Notes: a model not told the origin generated them from the letters alone. A stretch of DNA of 64,000 nucleotides from Edaphocola aurantiacus (GCF_019797745.1 NZ_VOSI01000001.1:866928-930927), one strand, 5' to 3'. Shown: positions 8,990-18,229, counted from the first letter of the stretch. Program-made: numbers and translations.

Positions 8990-9985
8990 ATGCTGCAATT
9001 CACGCCTAAAGGTATATTGTGTGTTCCCGGAGGCTTCTACATCGACCCCTGGAAACCGGTTGATCTGGCTGTCATCACACACGGACATTCAGACCATGCC
9101 CGCTGGGGCATGAAAAAATACCTCTGCCATCACTACACTGTACCGATCCTAAAAAGCCGTCTGGGCACTGATATTGCTGTGCAAGGCATCGCTTACGGCG
9201 AACCGGTAACCATCAATGGTGTACAAGTATCTCTGCACCCTGCAGGGCACATCATCGGTTCGGCCCAGGTACGCATGGAATACAAGGGATATGTGGTGGT
9301 GGTCTCCGGCGATTACAAGGTGCAGGATGATGGCCTGTCCGACCCGCTGGAGATCCTGCGTTGCCATGAGTTTGTTACAGAAAGCACTTTCGGATTACCC
9401 ATTTACAACTGGCAGAGCGTAGCAGCTCAGCATACTCAGTTGCAGGAATGGGTAGCCGGTAACAGGGCCAATGGCAAGACTTCGGTATTCATTGGTTACT
9501 CACTGGGCAAGGCACAGCGTATTATGAAAGCATTGGAGGGTGTAGCGCCTATACATGTACATTACTCCATTGCGGTACTAAACCAGGCTTACGAAAGTGC
9601 AGGCATCCATTTACCGGATTATACAGTCGCCGATCTGCAGGAGGATGTCAAACACCTGGCACAGGATATTGTCATCCTGCCCCCATCCTTACTGGATGCG
9701 CAGGTAACCCGCAAAATACCGGATATGGCTAATGCGATCTGCTCCGGCTGGATGCAGGTGCGCGGGGCACGCCGCTGGCGCAGTGCCGATGCGGGTTTCG
9801 CGATCAGCGATCATGCCGACTGGCCCGGCCTGCTCGATACGGTTAAAGCAACCGGGGCGGAGAAAGTATATGTAACCCACGGCCAAACGGCTGTATTTAC
9901 TAAATACCTCAACGAAACCGGGATCGCAGCGGAAGAAGTCACTACCCGCTTCGGAGAAGAAAAGGAATCTGTTGAACCTTCATAA
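8990..9985 (+). CDS. Ligase-associated DNA exonuclease (metallo-beta-lactamase fold)
   Basis: This 331-residue protein of the MBL/beta-CASP-like fold carries the metal motif THGHSDHAR, the later ligand segment AGHIIGSAQ, and a C-terminal SDHADWPGLL motif. It matches the family of exonucleases encoded beside bacterial ATP-dependent ligases, which degrade DNA with metal ions. It is the first gene of a four-gene operon with ligase, Lhr-like helicase and phosphoesterase; the next ATG is 10 bp beyond its stop. The likely role is end processing before ligation in a DNA break or damage pathway. Expression signals upstream are weak. Confidence 0.92.
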   Translation: MLQFTPKGILCVPGGFYIDPWKPVDLAVITHGHSDHARWGMKKYLCHHYTVPILKSRLGTDIAVQGIAYGEPVTINGVQVSLHPAGHIIGSAQVRMEYKGYVVVVSGDYKVQDDGLSDPLEILRCHEFVTESTFGLPIYNWQSVAAQHTQLQEWVAGNRANGKTSVFIGYSLGKAQRIMKALEGVAPIHVHYSIAVLNQAYESAGIHLPDYTVADLQEDVKHLAQDIVILPPSLLDAQVTRKIPDMANAICSGWMQVRGARRWRSADAGFAISDHADWPGLLDTVKATGAEKVYVTHGQTAVFTKYLNETGIAAEEVTTRFGEEKESVEPS

Positions 9986-9995
9986 CCGGCCTGCT

Positions 9996-11576
9996 ATGAA
10001 AACTTTTGCAACACTGATCAATGCACTTGACAGTACAAACAAGACCAATCTTAAGCTGGAAGCGCTGATGCATTTCCTGGCAGAGGCAGAGGAGGGTGAT
10101 AAAATGTGGCTACTCGCGCTTTTCACCGGTAAGCGGCCCAAACGTAATGTCAATACAGCTTTGATGCGACAGTGGGCTATGGAGATTGCCGGTATACCGG
10201 AATGGCTCTTTCTGGAGTCTTACAGCTCTGTCGGTGATCTGGGAGAAACTATATCCCTGATTTTACCCGCACCGGAGCAGTATACCGAACGCTCTTTATC
10301 GGAATGGATGCAGCAGATTGCCACGCTGGGCAAGGCAACAGAAGCAGAGAAGAAAACCTTTGTAACAGAGGCCTGGCGCAGCCTTACACATACCGAACGA
10401 TTTATTTTCAACAAATTACTGGGCGGTAGTTTTCGCCTGGGTGTATCGGCCCAGACCCTGATCAATGCCCTGGCCCGGTATTATAACATGGAGGCCAATG
10501 CCGTTACCCATAGCATTATGGGCGACTGGCAGATGGGAACAGTAACGTTCGATGAGCTGGTACAGGGCGCTTATACCGATACACAATTATCCAAGCCTTA
10601 TCCCTTCTGCCTGGCCTATCCGCTGGAGAAAGAACCGGAAGAACTGGGGCCTGTACAGGACTGGCAGGTAGAGTATAAATGGGATGGCATCCGCGGGCAA
10701 TTGATCAGAAGAAATGATGAAGTATTTATCTGGTCTCGGGGCGAGGAACTGATCACAGAGCAGTTCCCGGAGATCAAAGCAGCCCTCTTGCAATGGCCGG
10801 TCAATGTTGTGCTGGATGGGGAATTACTGGTATTCAAAGACGGACAGGTCCTCAATTTCAGCGCACTGCAACAGCGGCTGAACCGGAAAAATATCAGTGC
10901 TAAAATGCTGCAGGAATTGCCGGTTGTATGTTTCGTTTATGATCTGCTGGAGCTGGATGGGAAAGACTTACGCAGCCTGCCCATAAAAGAACGGCGGTCC
11001 ATGCTGGAAGCGTTGTTGCGACAGTATCCCGGCGGACCATTAATGCTATGCCATACGATCGCAGCAGCCGACTGGGAAGTACTGAAATCTATACGCCAGG
11101 AATCACGTTCGGTCAACAGCGAGGGCCTGATGCTGAAACATAAAGATTCGCCGTACCATACCGGCAGAAAGAAAGGAGACTGGTGGAAATGGAAGATAGA
11201 TCCATACACCATAGATGCCGTGCTGATTTATGCCCAGAAAGGAAGCGGCCGCAGAAGTGCATACTATACCGATTATACTTTTGCTGTACGCAAAGGTGAT
11301 GAGCTGGTCTCTATTGCCAAAGCCTATTCCGGACTTACAGATAAGGAGATACAGGAAGTGAACCGCTACATCAACCAGCACGCGATTGAAAAATTCGGGC
11401 CGGTGCGTACGGTAAAACCGGAACTGGTATTTGAGATTGCATTTGAAGGCATCAGCTTCAGCAACCGGCACAAATCCGGTGTGGCCCTGCGTTTCCCCAG
11501 GATTGCCCGATGGCGGAAAGACAAGACCGCCGCAGAGATTGATGATATAGAAGAAATCAAAAAAATGATCCGTTAG
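9996..11576 (+). CDS. ATP-dependent DNA ligase of the ligase-helicase-exonuclease cluster
   Basis: This 526-residue ligase seals nicks using ATP. The nucleotidyltransferase core shows motif I YKWDGIRG with nucleophile Lys228, motif III LDGELLVF, motif IV SEGLMLKH and motif V DWWKWKID; an OB domain follows (VLIYAQKGSGRR) and an N-terminal DNA-binding domain of about 200 residues precedes. ATG 9996 was chosen; a TTG start at 9972 would overlap the exonuclease gene. The stop (TAG) shares one base with the GTG start of the helicase gene, so translation is coupled. This is a second ligase in addition to the NAD-dependent LigA expected elsewhere and is dedicated to repair. Confidence 0.94.
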   Translation: MKTFATLINALDSTNKTNLKLEALMHFLAEAEEGDKMWLLALFTGKRPKRNVNTALMRQWAMEIAGIPEWLFLESYSSVGDLGETISLILPAPEQYTERSLSEWMQQIATLGKATEAEKKTFVTEAWRSLTHTERFIFNKLLGGSFRLGVSAQTLINALARYYNMEANAVTHSIMGDWQMGTVTFDELVQGAYTDTQLSKPYPFCLAYPLEKEPEELGPVQDWQVEYKWDGIRGQLIRRNDEVFIWSRGEELITEQFPEIKAALLQWPVNVVLDGELLVFKDGQVLNFSALQQRLNRKNISAKMLQELPVVCFVYDLLELDGKDLRSLPIKERRSMLEALLRQYPGGPLMLCHTIAAADWEVLKSIRQESRSVNSEGLMLKHKDSPYHTGRKKGDWWKWKIDPYTIDAVLIYAQKGSGRRSAYYTDYTFAVRKGDELVSIAKAYSGLTDKEIQEVNRYINQHAIEKFGPVRTVKPELVFEIAFEGISFSNRHKSGVALRFPRIARWRKDKTAAEIDDIEEIKKMIR

Positions 11577-14038
11577 TGAGCAAACGCTTAATCCATACAC
11601 AGGGCTACAGCATCGTGGCCGAATGGATGCAGGCCAAAGGCAATACTGCATTCAGCTTCCAGAAGGAGGCCTGGCAGGCGTATGCCGATGGGTATAGTGG
11701 TATGATTGTGGCGCCAACCGGATTCGGCAAAACCTTCTCGGTATTCCTGGGTGTGCTCATCGATTTCATGAATCACCCGGAGGCGTATAAAGACGGACTG
11801 AAACTCTTATGGGTTACTCCTTTGCGGGCATTGGCCAAGGACCTTTCCCGCGCGATGCAGGAGGCTATAAATGAGATAGGGCTGGACTGGACGGTAGAGG
11901 TGCGCAACGGAGACACGGACATTAAGCAAAAAGCAAGACAGAGCCGCATGATGCCGGATATACTGATCGTAACTCCCGAAAGCCTGCACCTGCTGCTGGC
12001 ACAGAAGGGCCGCGAGCGTTTCTTCAAAACCCTGAAATGTATTGCTGTTGATGAATGGCATGAATTGCTGGGTGGTAAAAGAGGGGTTATGACGGAACTG
12101 GCACTGGCCTATCTCAGACATGTTTATCCGGACATCCGCACCTGGGGCATCACTGCTACTATAGGCAACCTGGATGAGGCGATGGAGGTATTGCTGCCAC
12201 ATACCGATCGCAAAAAGAAGATTACGGCCAAAGAAAAGAAGAAGATAAAAATTATACCGGTATTCCCGGATGAGGTAGAGGTACTGCCCTGGGCGGGGCA
12301 TCTCGGAGCAAGGCTGGTATACCAGGTGGTACCGATCATCAACCAAAGCCGCTCCACCATTATATTTACCAATACCCGCAGCCAGAGCGAGGCCTGGTAC
12401 CAGCTACTACTGGATGCCTATCCCGATTTTGCGGGACTGCTGGCCCTGCACCACAGCTCGATAGAAGGCCAACTAAGACAATGGATCGAAGATAGTTTGA
12501 GTAGCGGATACCTGAAGGCTGTAGTGTCTACATCCTCCCTCGACCTTGGTGTAGATTTCAAACCGGTAGATACCGTGGTGCAGATTGGCTCCAGCAAAGG
12601 GGTTGCGCGGTTTATGCAAAGGGCCGGCCGTAGTGGCCACTCCCCTTTTGAAGTATCGACTATCTATTTTGCACCGACGCATTCGCTGGAATTGATTGAA
12701 GCAGCAGCACTCAAAGAGGCCGTCAAAACGCAGACAATTGAGCACAGAGATCCTATGGTGCTGACCTTTGATGTGCTGGTACAATTTCTCATTACACTGG
12801 CCCTGGGCGGTGGTTTTAAGGAAGAGGATTTATTTCCGGTTATCCAACAAACCTTCGCTTTTTCTGAGATGACAGAAAGCGAATGGCGCTGGTGTATTGA
12901 TTTCATCACTACTGGCGGTACTATTGGTGCAAACTATGAGGAGTATCATAAAGTGGTCCGGCGAGAAGATAATATGCTGGTGGTAACCAGCCGGCGTATT
13001 GCGATGCTACACCGGATGAATATCGGTGTGATTGTGAGTGACGCAATGATGCGGGTGAAATTCGTATCTGGTGGCTATGTCGGCATGATCGAAGAATATT
13101 TTATTTCCAAACTGAAAGCCGGCGATAAGTTCCGGCTGGCGGGCCGGGTGCTGGAACTGGTGCGCTCTAAGGAAATGACGGTATATGTACGGTCCTCTTC
13201 CGGCAAGGCCATTACGCCCAGCTGGCTGGGGGGCCGATTGCCCTTAAGCTCTAACCTGAGCTACTTCCTGAGACAGAAACTGGCACTGGCCCGCAATCCT
13301 GATCGCAGCGAAAAAGAGCTAAGATTCCTGAAACCCTTGTTTGACAAACAAAGCGCACTGTCGCACATCCCGGCCGAAAATGAGTTCCTGGTCGAGTCCA
13401 TTAAGACAAGAGAAGGTTTTCATTTATTCATGTACCCTTTCGAGGGGCGTCTGATCCATGAGGTGATGGCCGCACTGGTGGCTTACCGCATCAGCCGCTA
13501 CTACCCGATCAGCTTTTCTATGGCGATGAACGATTACGGATTTGAATTGTTTTCCGATTCGGAAATCAAACTGGATGAGGATCAGCTAAGGGAGATACTG
13601 AGTACCGATCACCTGATGGACGATGTGTTTACCAGCATTAATGCGACGGAAATGGCCCGGCGCAAATTCAGGGATATTGCAGTGATCTCCGGCCTAGTAA
13701 TACAAACCTATCCCGGTGCACAGAAAAGCAATAAATCATTACAATCCTCTTCCGGTCTCATGTTCAATGTGTTTGAAGAGCACGATCCCGGCAATCTCTT
13801 ATTGCGACAGGCTTATATGGAAGTATTTAACCAGCACCTGGAGGAGCATCGGCTCATTGCTACATTCAAACGGATCAATAAGAGTACCATTATTTATAAA
13901 AGTATGAACAGTTACTCTCCGCTCAGCTTTCCCATAAAGGTAGACAGCCTGCGCCAGTCCCTGACCAGCGAAGACCTCAATACCCGTATACAGAAGCTGC
14001 AACAGAGCGGGGTACGCAGCCCGAAAAAAAGAAGATGA
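11576..14038 (+). CDS. Lhr-like DEXH-box helicase of the ligase cluster
   Basis: This 820-residue superfamily 2 helicase shows Walker A (APTGFGKTFS), a DEXH-type box (VDEWHELLGGKRG), motif V (STSSLDLGVDF) and motif VI (QRAGRSGH), followed by the winged-helix and beta-barrel region typical of the Lhr core. Lhr proteins are ATP-driven 3'-5' translocases that unwind RNA:DNA and DNA duplexes. It starts with GTG at 11576 (overlap sequence TAGTG with the ligase stop), and its stop overlaps the phosphoesterase start by ATGA. It would act with the neighbouring nuclease and ligase; the damage it handles is unproven. Confidence 0.93.
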   Translation: MSKRLIHTQGYSIVAEWMQAKGNTAFSFQKEAWQAYADGYSGMIVAPTGFGKTFSVFLGVLIDFMNHPEAYKDGLKLLWVTPLRALAKDLSRAMQEAINEIGLDWTVEVRNGDTDIKQKARQSRMMPDILIVTPESLHLLLAQKGRERFFKTLKCIAVDEWHELLGGKRGVMTELALAYLRHVYPDIRTWGITATIGNLDEAMEVLLPHTDRKKKITAKEKKKIKIIPVFPDEVEVLPWAGHLGARLVYQVVPIINQSRSTIIFTNTRSQSEAWYQLLLDAYPDFAGLLALHHSSIEGQLRQWIEDSLSSGYLKAVVSTSSLDLGVDFKPVDTVVQIGSSKGVARFMQRAGRSGHSPFEVSTIYFAPTHSLELIEAAALKEAVKTQTIEHRDPMVLTFDVLVQFLITLALGGGFKEEDLFPVIQQTFAFSEMTESEWRWCIDFITTGGTIGANYEEYHKVVRREDNMLVVTSRRIAMLHRMNIGVIVSDAMMRVKFVSGGYVGMIEEYFISKLKAGDKFRLAGRVLELVRSKEMTVYVRSSSGKAITPSWLGGRLPLSSNLSYFLRQKLALARNPDRSEKELRFLKPLFDKQSALSHIPAENEFLVESIKTREGFHLFMYPFEGRLIHEVMAALVAYRISRYYPISFSMAMNDYGFELFSDSEIKLDEDQLREILSTDHLMDDVFTSINATEMARRKFRDIAVISGLVIQTYPGAQKSNKSLQSSSGLMFNVFEEHDPGNLLLRQAYMEVFNQHLEEHRLIATFKRINKSTIIYKSMNSYSPLSFPIKVDSLRQSLTSEDLNTRIQKLQQSGVRSPKKRR

Positions 14039-14682
14039 GACTGATAGAGCAAAGCATTCCTGTATTGCAGGAGCAATTTATTTTAACCAACCAGGCAGCA
14101 CTTTTCTGGGAGCGGCAAAAGGCACTGATCCTGTCGGACCTGCACTTGGGCAAGGCGGCACACTTTCGCCGTAATGGTATTGCCATGCCGGTACAGCTGG
14201 CCCTGCAGGATCTGGAGCGGCTGGATACCCTGATTCATCATTTTGCGGCAGAGCAGGTAATCGTTGTGGGCGACCTGGTACATGCCGGGGCCAATAAAGA
14301 GGTACCGCTGTTTACGGCATTGACGCATAAACACGAGCAGGTATCCTTTACCCTTGTCCGTGGTAACCATGACCGCCTATCTGAAGATCAGTTATGGGCT
14401 ATAGGTATACAGGAAGTCTATGATGAACTGAATATAGAGGGCATTACCTTTTCGCACGATGCAGTGCAGTACCCTGTACCATTTGTAGTTTCAGGCCATA
14501 TTCATCCAGGTGTAGATATTATGTTCCATACCAGGCAGCGTATGCGCTTCCCTTGTTATGTAGTCACTCCACACCAGCTGATCTTACCGGCCTTCAGCCG
14601 CTTCACCGGTCTGGATACGGGCCGTATGCCAGCCGGGGCCACCTGCTATGCATTTTATAAAGAAGGTATTTTTACGGTGTAA
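14035..14682 (+). CDS. pdeM: Ligase-associated metallophosphoesterase/endonuclease (PdeM)
   Basis: This 215-residue calcineurin-like phosphoesterase has the full set of dinuclear-metal motifs: LSDLHLGKAAHF, VGDLVHAG, RGNHDR and SGHIHPGV. Family members in this cluster are manganese-dependent DNA nucleases and phosphodiesterases. The start overlaps the helicase stop (ATGA), making it the last gene of the exonuclease-ligase-helicase-phosphoesterase operon. The convergent next gene begins 85 bp downstream, and no obvious terminator was found between them. Confidence 0.93.
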   Translation: MRLIEQSIPVLQEQFILTNQAALFWERQKALILSDLHLGKAAHFRRNGIAMPVQLALQDLERLDTLIHHFAAEQVIVVGDLVHAGANKEVPLFTALTHKHEQVSFTLVRGNHDRLSEDQLWAIGIQEVYDELNIEGITFSHDAVQYPVPFVVSGHIHPGVDIMFHTRQRMRFPCYVVTPHQLILPAFSRFTGLDTGRMPAGATCYAFYKEGIFTV

Positions 14683-14767
14683 AGATGTACGGCACACGCG
14701 AGGTCATGTACCGAGAGATGAGTGCCCTTTTAAAGTAATGAATCTTGTTTCCTGAATGCGGACTTAT

Positions 14768-16207
14768 TTAGAATAACAGGCCGGCGCGCTCTGGCAAAAC
14801 ATATGTTTCTGCAGCCTTATGCTGTGGTATGAGGCTTTTCACTTTGGCGGGATGTTTTGCTGCATGCAGATGAATCAGCTGCATCATGTAATGATTGCCA
14901 TAATAGCGTTTCAGCGTAGCACGCAGGTCTTCAAATGTAGTAAACTGTACATGCTCATCGATATAGCCCATGGCATAAAAATGGCCGCGTTCTACCCATA
15001 TACAACTTTGTTCTCCTGCTGCCCTGCCCTTGTCCAGTATGGCAAATGAAGGTTGCTGCTCGTGCCAGCCTGCAATAGCCAAGTCTACCTTTTCATTATG
15101 TTCCTGCATGTCCGGCAGTTCCTCTTCTTCCGGCATATCTACCATATGTTTTACATAAGATGCCTTTCCGAATTTGCAGAAGCGAAAATCAAGCTGATAG
15201 GTCTCGGCCAGTGTACGCAGCATTTTTACACCATCATATTCCCGGTTAAATACAGCAATTGAGGGCTGTCCCTTGGCCAGTTTACCAATAGCCAGGTATT
15301 CATAGCCATTCATAGCGGTATAACGGAACATGCCGTACTTAGGCTCGAATCGTTTCAGGGCGCGGTTATACGCAGGCCACAGCCTTTTGATCTCTATACA
15401 TTCCAGCAGCAAGGCCATCAACTCAGTCGCACAGGGTTCAAAAGAAATGCTATGTATCTCGCGCAGGAAATGCTGCCGCTGAGGATTAATGTTATGGCCG
15501 GTAAAGTGCTGAATGACCCTTTTCTTCAGGTTGACGGCTTTGCCTACATATATGGCTTTGCCGGCATCGTTATGGAAATAATATACGCCGGGGCACTGGG
15601 GTAACTGCTGTACATATTCCGGGGCCAGGTTAGGCGGCAGGCGCTGATCCGGGGCACTTTTCTTAATCATGCCTTCTATGATCTTATCAGTATCCCAGTC
15701 CAGTAATTTATGAAACAATATCGCTGTCGCAGTGGCATCGCCCCCGGCACGGTGACGGTCTGTGATAGGTACATCGAGGCTATCGCAGAGTCTGCCCAAG
15801 CTGTAAGAAGGCAGGCCCGGTCTTATTTTGCGGGCCATGCGCACGGTGCAGAGCTTTGGCGCGGACCAGTCATACCCTTCTTCTTCTAACTGATGCTTGA
15901 CGAAGGAATAATCGAAATTTACGTTATGGGCTACAAATACCCGGTCTTTCAATAAGGCATAAACGACCGGGGCAAGGTCACCGAATACCGGTGCATCCTT
16001 TACCATTTCATTATTAATGCCGGTGAGGGCAAAGATATAATAGGGAATGTCTTTTTCGGGATTGATGAGTGATTCCCATCTTTCGAGTTCGTTTGTACCA
16101 TCATGTATAATAATGGCGATCTCGGTCATACGGCTACCGCGGGCATTTCCTCCGGTAGTCTCAATATCTACTATTGCATATTCTGTTGCACGCTTGCGCT
16201 TCGCCAT
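14768..16207 (-). CDS. DnaQ-like 3'-5' exonuclease fused to a GIY-YIG nuclease domain
   Basis: This is a 479-residue fusion. Residues ~8-165 form a DEDDh exonuclease (IVDIETTGG; HNVNFDYSF; HRAGGDA), as in the proofreading epsilon subunit. Residues ~200-280 form a GIY-YIG domain (CPGVYYFHNDAGKAIYVGKA, then LKKRVIQHF) like the N-terminus of UvrC or Cho. The C-terminal ~200 residues have no motif I recognise. Such fusions are known in Bacteroidota and Actinobacteria and are thought to act in nucleotide excision or damage processing. It is convergent with the repair operon and may belong to the same repair theme. No UvrC C-terminal RNase H-like nuclease domain is apparent. Confidence 0.9.
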   Translation of the reverse strand: MAKRKRATEYAIVDIETTGGNARGSRMTEIAIIIHDGTNELERWESLINPEKDIPYYIFALTGINNEMVKDAPVFGDLAPVVYALLKDRVFVAHNVNFDYSFVKHQLEEEGYDWSAPKLCTVRMARKIRPGLPSYSLGRLCDSLDVPITDRHRAGGDATATAILFHKLLDWDTDKIIEGMIKKSAPDQRLPPNLAPEYVQQLPQCPGVYYFHNDAGKAIYVGKAVNLKKRVIQHFTGHNINPQRQHFLREIHSISFEPCATELMALLLECIEIKRLWPAYNRALKRFEPKYGMFRYTAMNGYEYLAIGKLAKGQPSIAVFNREYDGVKMLRTLAETYQLDFRFCKFGKASYVKHMVDMPEEEELPDMQEHNEKVDLAIAGWHEQQPSFAILDKGRAAGEQSCIWVERGHFYAMGYIDEHVQFTTFEDLRATLKRYYGNHYMMQLIHLHAAKHPAKVKSLIPQHKAAETYVLPERAGLLF

Positions 16208-16459
16208 ACTTCACTATTTCTTTTTATTCCTTTGCTGATGCGACTTAGGGCACAGGATCAATGTGCCTTCGTCTGTATTGTTCTGCTCCATCTCCGATCC
16301 TCAAAAAGTACAGATTTCCGGCTTTACCTGATGGATGCGCAGTGTTCAAAGTTATTCTTTTTTTATATACATATTCCCACTCATCTGTGGCGGTATCTCT
16401 GTAATAACTACAGGGCCGCAATCGGGCAGACAGCAGATCGGGTGTTCATAGTTTTTTAC

Positions 16460-17200
16460 TTAATGCAATATTTCTTTTAAGAATAATAAGGTGTGCTGCC
16501 AGGCTCTTTTAGCCATCGTTTCGTTATAGTCGGGAGACTTAGGATCAGTGAAGGTATGCTTACTATGCGCATAAGTGATCAGCTGCCAGTCGGCCCGACC
16601 CTCGTTCATTTCAGTGACCAGGTTGACCAGATCCTGTGGCTGCACGCTTTTATCTTCTGCCGGATGCTCTACCAGTATTTTGGTATTGATAGGTCCGTTC
16701 GGACGGTCCGCAGCCTTAGCCAGTCCACCATGTATAGACACCACTCCCACTACAGGAAAGCCTGCACGGGCCACTTCCAGCGAACCGCTGCCGCCGAAAC
16801 AAAACCCGATTACGGCTATTTTTTCAGGCAGGGCACCTTCTTTCTTTAACTGATCCAGCGCGAGACTGATGCGGTGCTGATAGGCTGCATAATCTTGTTT
16901 ATACTTTCCGGCTATTGCTGATGCTGCAGTATTATCTGCCGGCACATTTCCTTCTCCGTAAACATCTGCAATAAAGGCTATATATCCTTGCTGCTGCAAT
17001 GCCAAGGCTGCCGCGCGGGCTTCTTCGTCAATTCCTTTCCAGGCAGGAAGGATCAATACTCCGGGCAGTTTCTTCCCGGCATTTACGGTCACCTCTCCTT
17101 TCAGGGCCTGGGTACCATCGGTATAGCGAACCGCTTTCAGCTGTGCTTCGGCAGATAAGCCGGAAATGAGGATAGCAGCCATGAGTAAAAGCTTTTTCAT
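16460..17200 (-). CDS. Secreted dienelactone hydrolase-family alpha/beta hydrolase
   Basis: This 246-residue protein begins with a signal peptide (MKKLLLMAAILISGLSAEAQ) and so is probably periplasmic. The nucleophile elbow VIGFCFGGSGSLE has Cys as nucleophile, as in dienelactone hydrolases; the late His in YAHSKHTFTDP completes the triad with an Asp. The substrate is unknown; dienelactone hydrolase-like proteins hydrolyse lactones and esters. A near-consensus -7 element (TATCTTTA, on the minus strand at 17231-17238) with an upstream TTTG lies about 30 bp before the start. Confidence 0.9.
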   Translation of the reverse strand: MKKLLLMAAILISGLSAEAQLKAVRYTDGTQALKGEVTVNAGKKLPGVLILPAWKGIDEEARAAALALQQQGYIAFIADVYGEGNVPADNTAASAIAGKYKQDYAAYQHRISLALDQLKKEGALPEKIAVIGFCFGGSGSLEVARAGFPVVGVVSIHGGLAKAADRPNGPINTKILVEHPAEDKSVQPQDLVNLVTEMNEGRADWQLITYAHSKHTFTDPKSPDYNETMAKRAWQHTLLFLKEILH

Positions 17201-17230
17201 GTAGAAATATTATTTGATATAAATGCTTTG

Positions 17231-17238
17231 TAAAGATA
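17231..17238 (-). promoter_or_regulatory. Near-consensus -7 element of the dienelactone hydrolase gene
   Basis: On the minus strand the sequence is TATCTTTA (7 of 8 to TAnnTTTG), with TTTG beginning 20 bp upstream of it as a -33 candidate. Confidence 0.45.
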
Positions 17239-17306
17239 CCAAAGTCCGGAGCAACAAATTCGTTAAACCTTCATTAGCATTACTCCTGTTTCTTTCCACA
17301 TTTTAC

Positions 17307-17346
17307 GGTGTAGAAAATTCCAGATTGGGTATTGTTTTTCTACACC
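17307..17346. promoter_or_regulatory. 11-bp inverted repeat, candidate activator site upstream of a sigma-54-like promoter
   Basis: GGTGTAGAAAA (17307-17317) and its perfect complement TTTTCTACACC (17336-17346) are separated by 18 bp. The element lies about 80-115 bp before the start expected from the -12 box at 17411, the usual position for an NtrC-type enhancer-binding activator. Confidence 0.45.
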
Positions 17347-17397
17347 AAATCATGCATTATGATATATAATCAATTGATTATCACATAAAATTCAATT

Positions 17398-17413
17398 TGG
17401 AATGATATTGGCA
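17398..17413 (+). promoter_or_regulatory. Sigma-54-like (-24/-12) promoter before the disordered-protein gene
   Basis: TGGAATGATATTGGCA has the invariant GG (17399-17400) and GC (17411-17412) at exactly 12-bp spacing. A second copy with the same flanking context lies at 19466. No TAnnTTTG element was found for this gene. Confidence 0.5.
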
Positions 17414-17461
17414 TATGTACCTGTAATCTTATAAATTTTAACTATTAAAACTTAAACTATT

Positions 17462-18229
17462 ATGGCAACGAACACACGCAGAGGAAATCAGAATCCCTCA
17501 AACCGCAACAACACCAGCAGCAACCGCAATAACCGTAACACTGCTCGTCAGGACAACAATAACTCTACTCATATAGATAATTACGAAGACGATGACTATA
17601 TCTACCAGCAAGGATACCAGGCCGGTTACCAGGCTGGATTTCAGCGTGTAGATAGTGAAGATTACGGCGACTACGGCACTTCTGCAGAATACGACGATGA
17701 CTATCAATACGATCGTATTGACGAATATGATAATGATCAGGATGAGTATAATCAGGATAATCAATATGGCAGCTATGGCAATTACAGCCAGCAGGGCCGC
17801 AATGCTCACCAATCTGGTAATCAGTCCCGTCAGCAATACGGTAACCAATATGGCAACCAGCAACATGGTCGCAACAGCAGCCAGGGACAGCAATATGGTC
17901 GTCGCAGCAACAACTCTTTTGATAACAGCAGCCGTTATGGTGGCAACACTTATACTTCTGCTCAGGAAAATTATGGTTCTTCCCGTGAAGGCAGAAACTA
18001 CGATGCTAACGGTCGTAATGATTTCCGCAATGAAGGCCGTACCAACAGAGGGTATAATGAACATAACCCCGGCTCCAGAAACAGTAATCGCGGGTATGAC
18101 AGCTACAACACCAATAGCTTTAACGACCGCCAAAACGACGATTACTACAACAATAGTAAACGCTCCAACTTTGAAACCAGCAGCCGCGGTCGCAATGGTT
18201 TCGGCAGCCGCAAAAACAGAGACATATAA
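17462..18229 (+). CDS. Intrinsically disordered Asn/Gln/Arg/Tyr/Gly-rich protein
   Basis: This 255-residue protein has almost no aliphatic residues and is built of Asn, Gln, Arg, Gly, Ser, Tyr and Asp. It has no signal peptide. Landmarks are a basic N-terminus (MATNTRRGNQNPSNRNN), a repeated YQQGYQAGYQAGFQ segment at ~50, an acidic Tyr/Asp stretch (~65-100), then RG-, QYGNQ- and YNN-rich tracts to the C-terminus. Composition resembles prion-like, phase-separating RNA-binding proteins of eukaryotes, but no folded domain is visible. It is preceded by a sigma-54-like promoter and followed by a DUF892 stress protein gene after a hairpin. The coding call rests on a clean long frame and good promoter context; the function is unknown. 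Confidence 0.8.
   Translation: MATNTRRGNQNPSNRNNTSSNRNNRNTARQDNNNSTHIDNYEDDDYIYQQGYQAGYQAGFQRVDSEDYGDYGTSAEYDDDYQYDRIDEYDNDQDEYNQDNQYGSYGNYSQQGRNAHQSGNQSRQQYGNQYGNQQHGRNSSQGQQYGRRSNNSFDNSSRYGGNTYTSAQENYGSSREGRNYDANGRNDFRNEGRTNRGYNEHNPGSRNSNRGYDSYNTNSFNDRQNDDYYNNSKRSNFETSSRGRNGFGSRKNRDI

Noticed and set aside
17498-18133. A 211-residue Val/Ile/Ala-rich frame opposite the disordered-protein gene.
   Set aside because: Its hydrophobic low complexity is simply the reverse reading of Asn/Gln/Tyr codons; no start signals.
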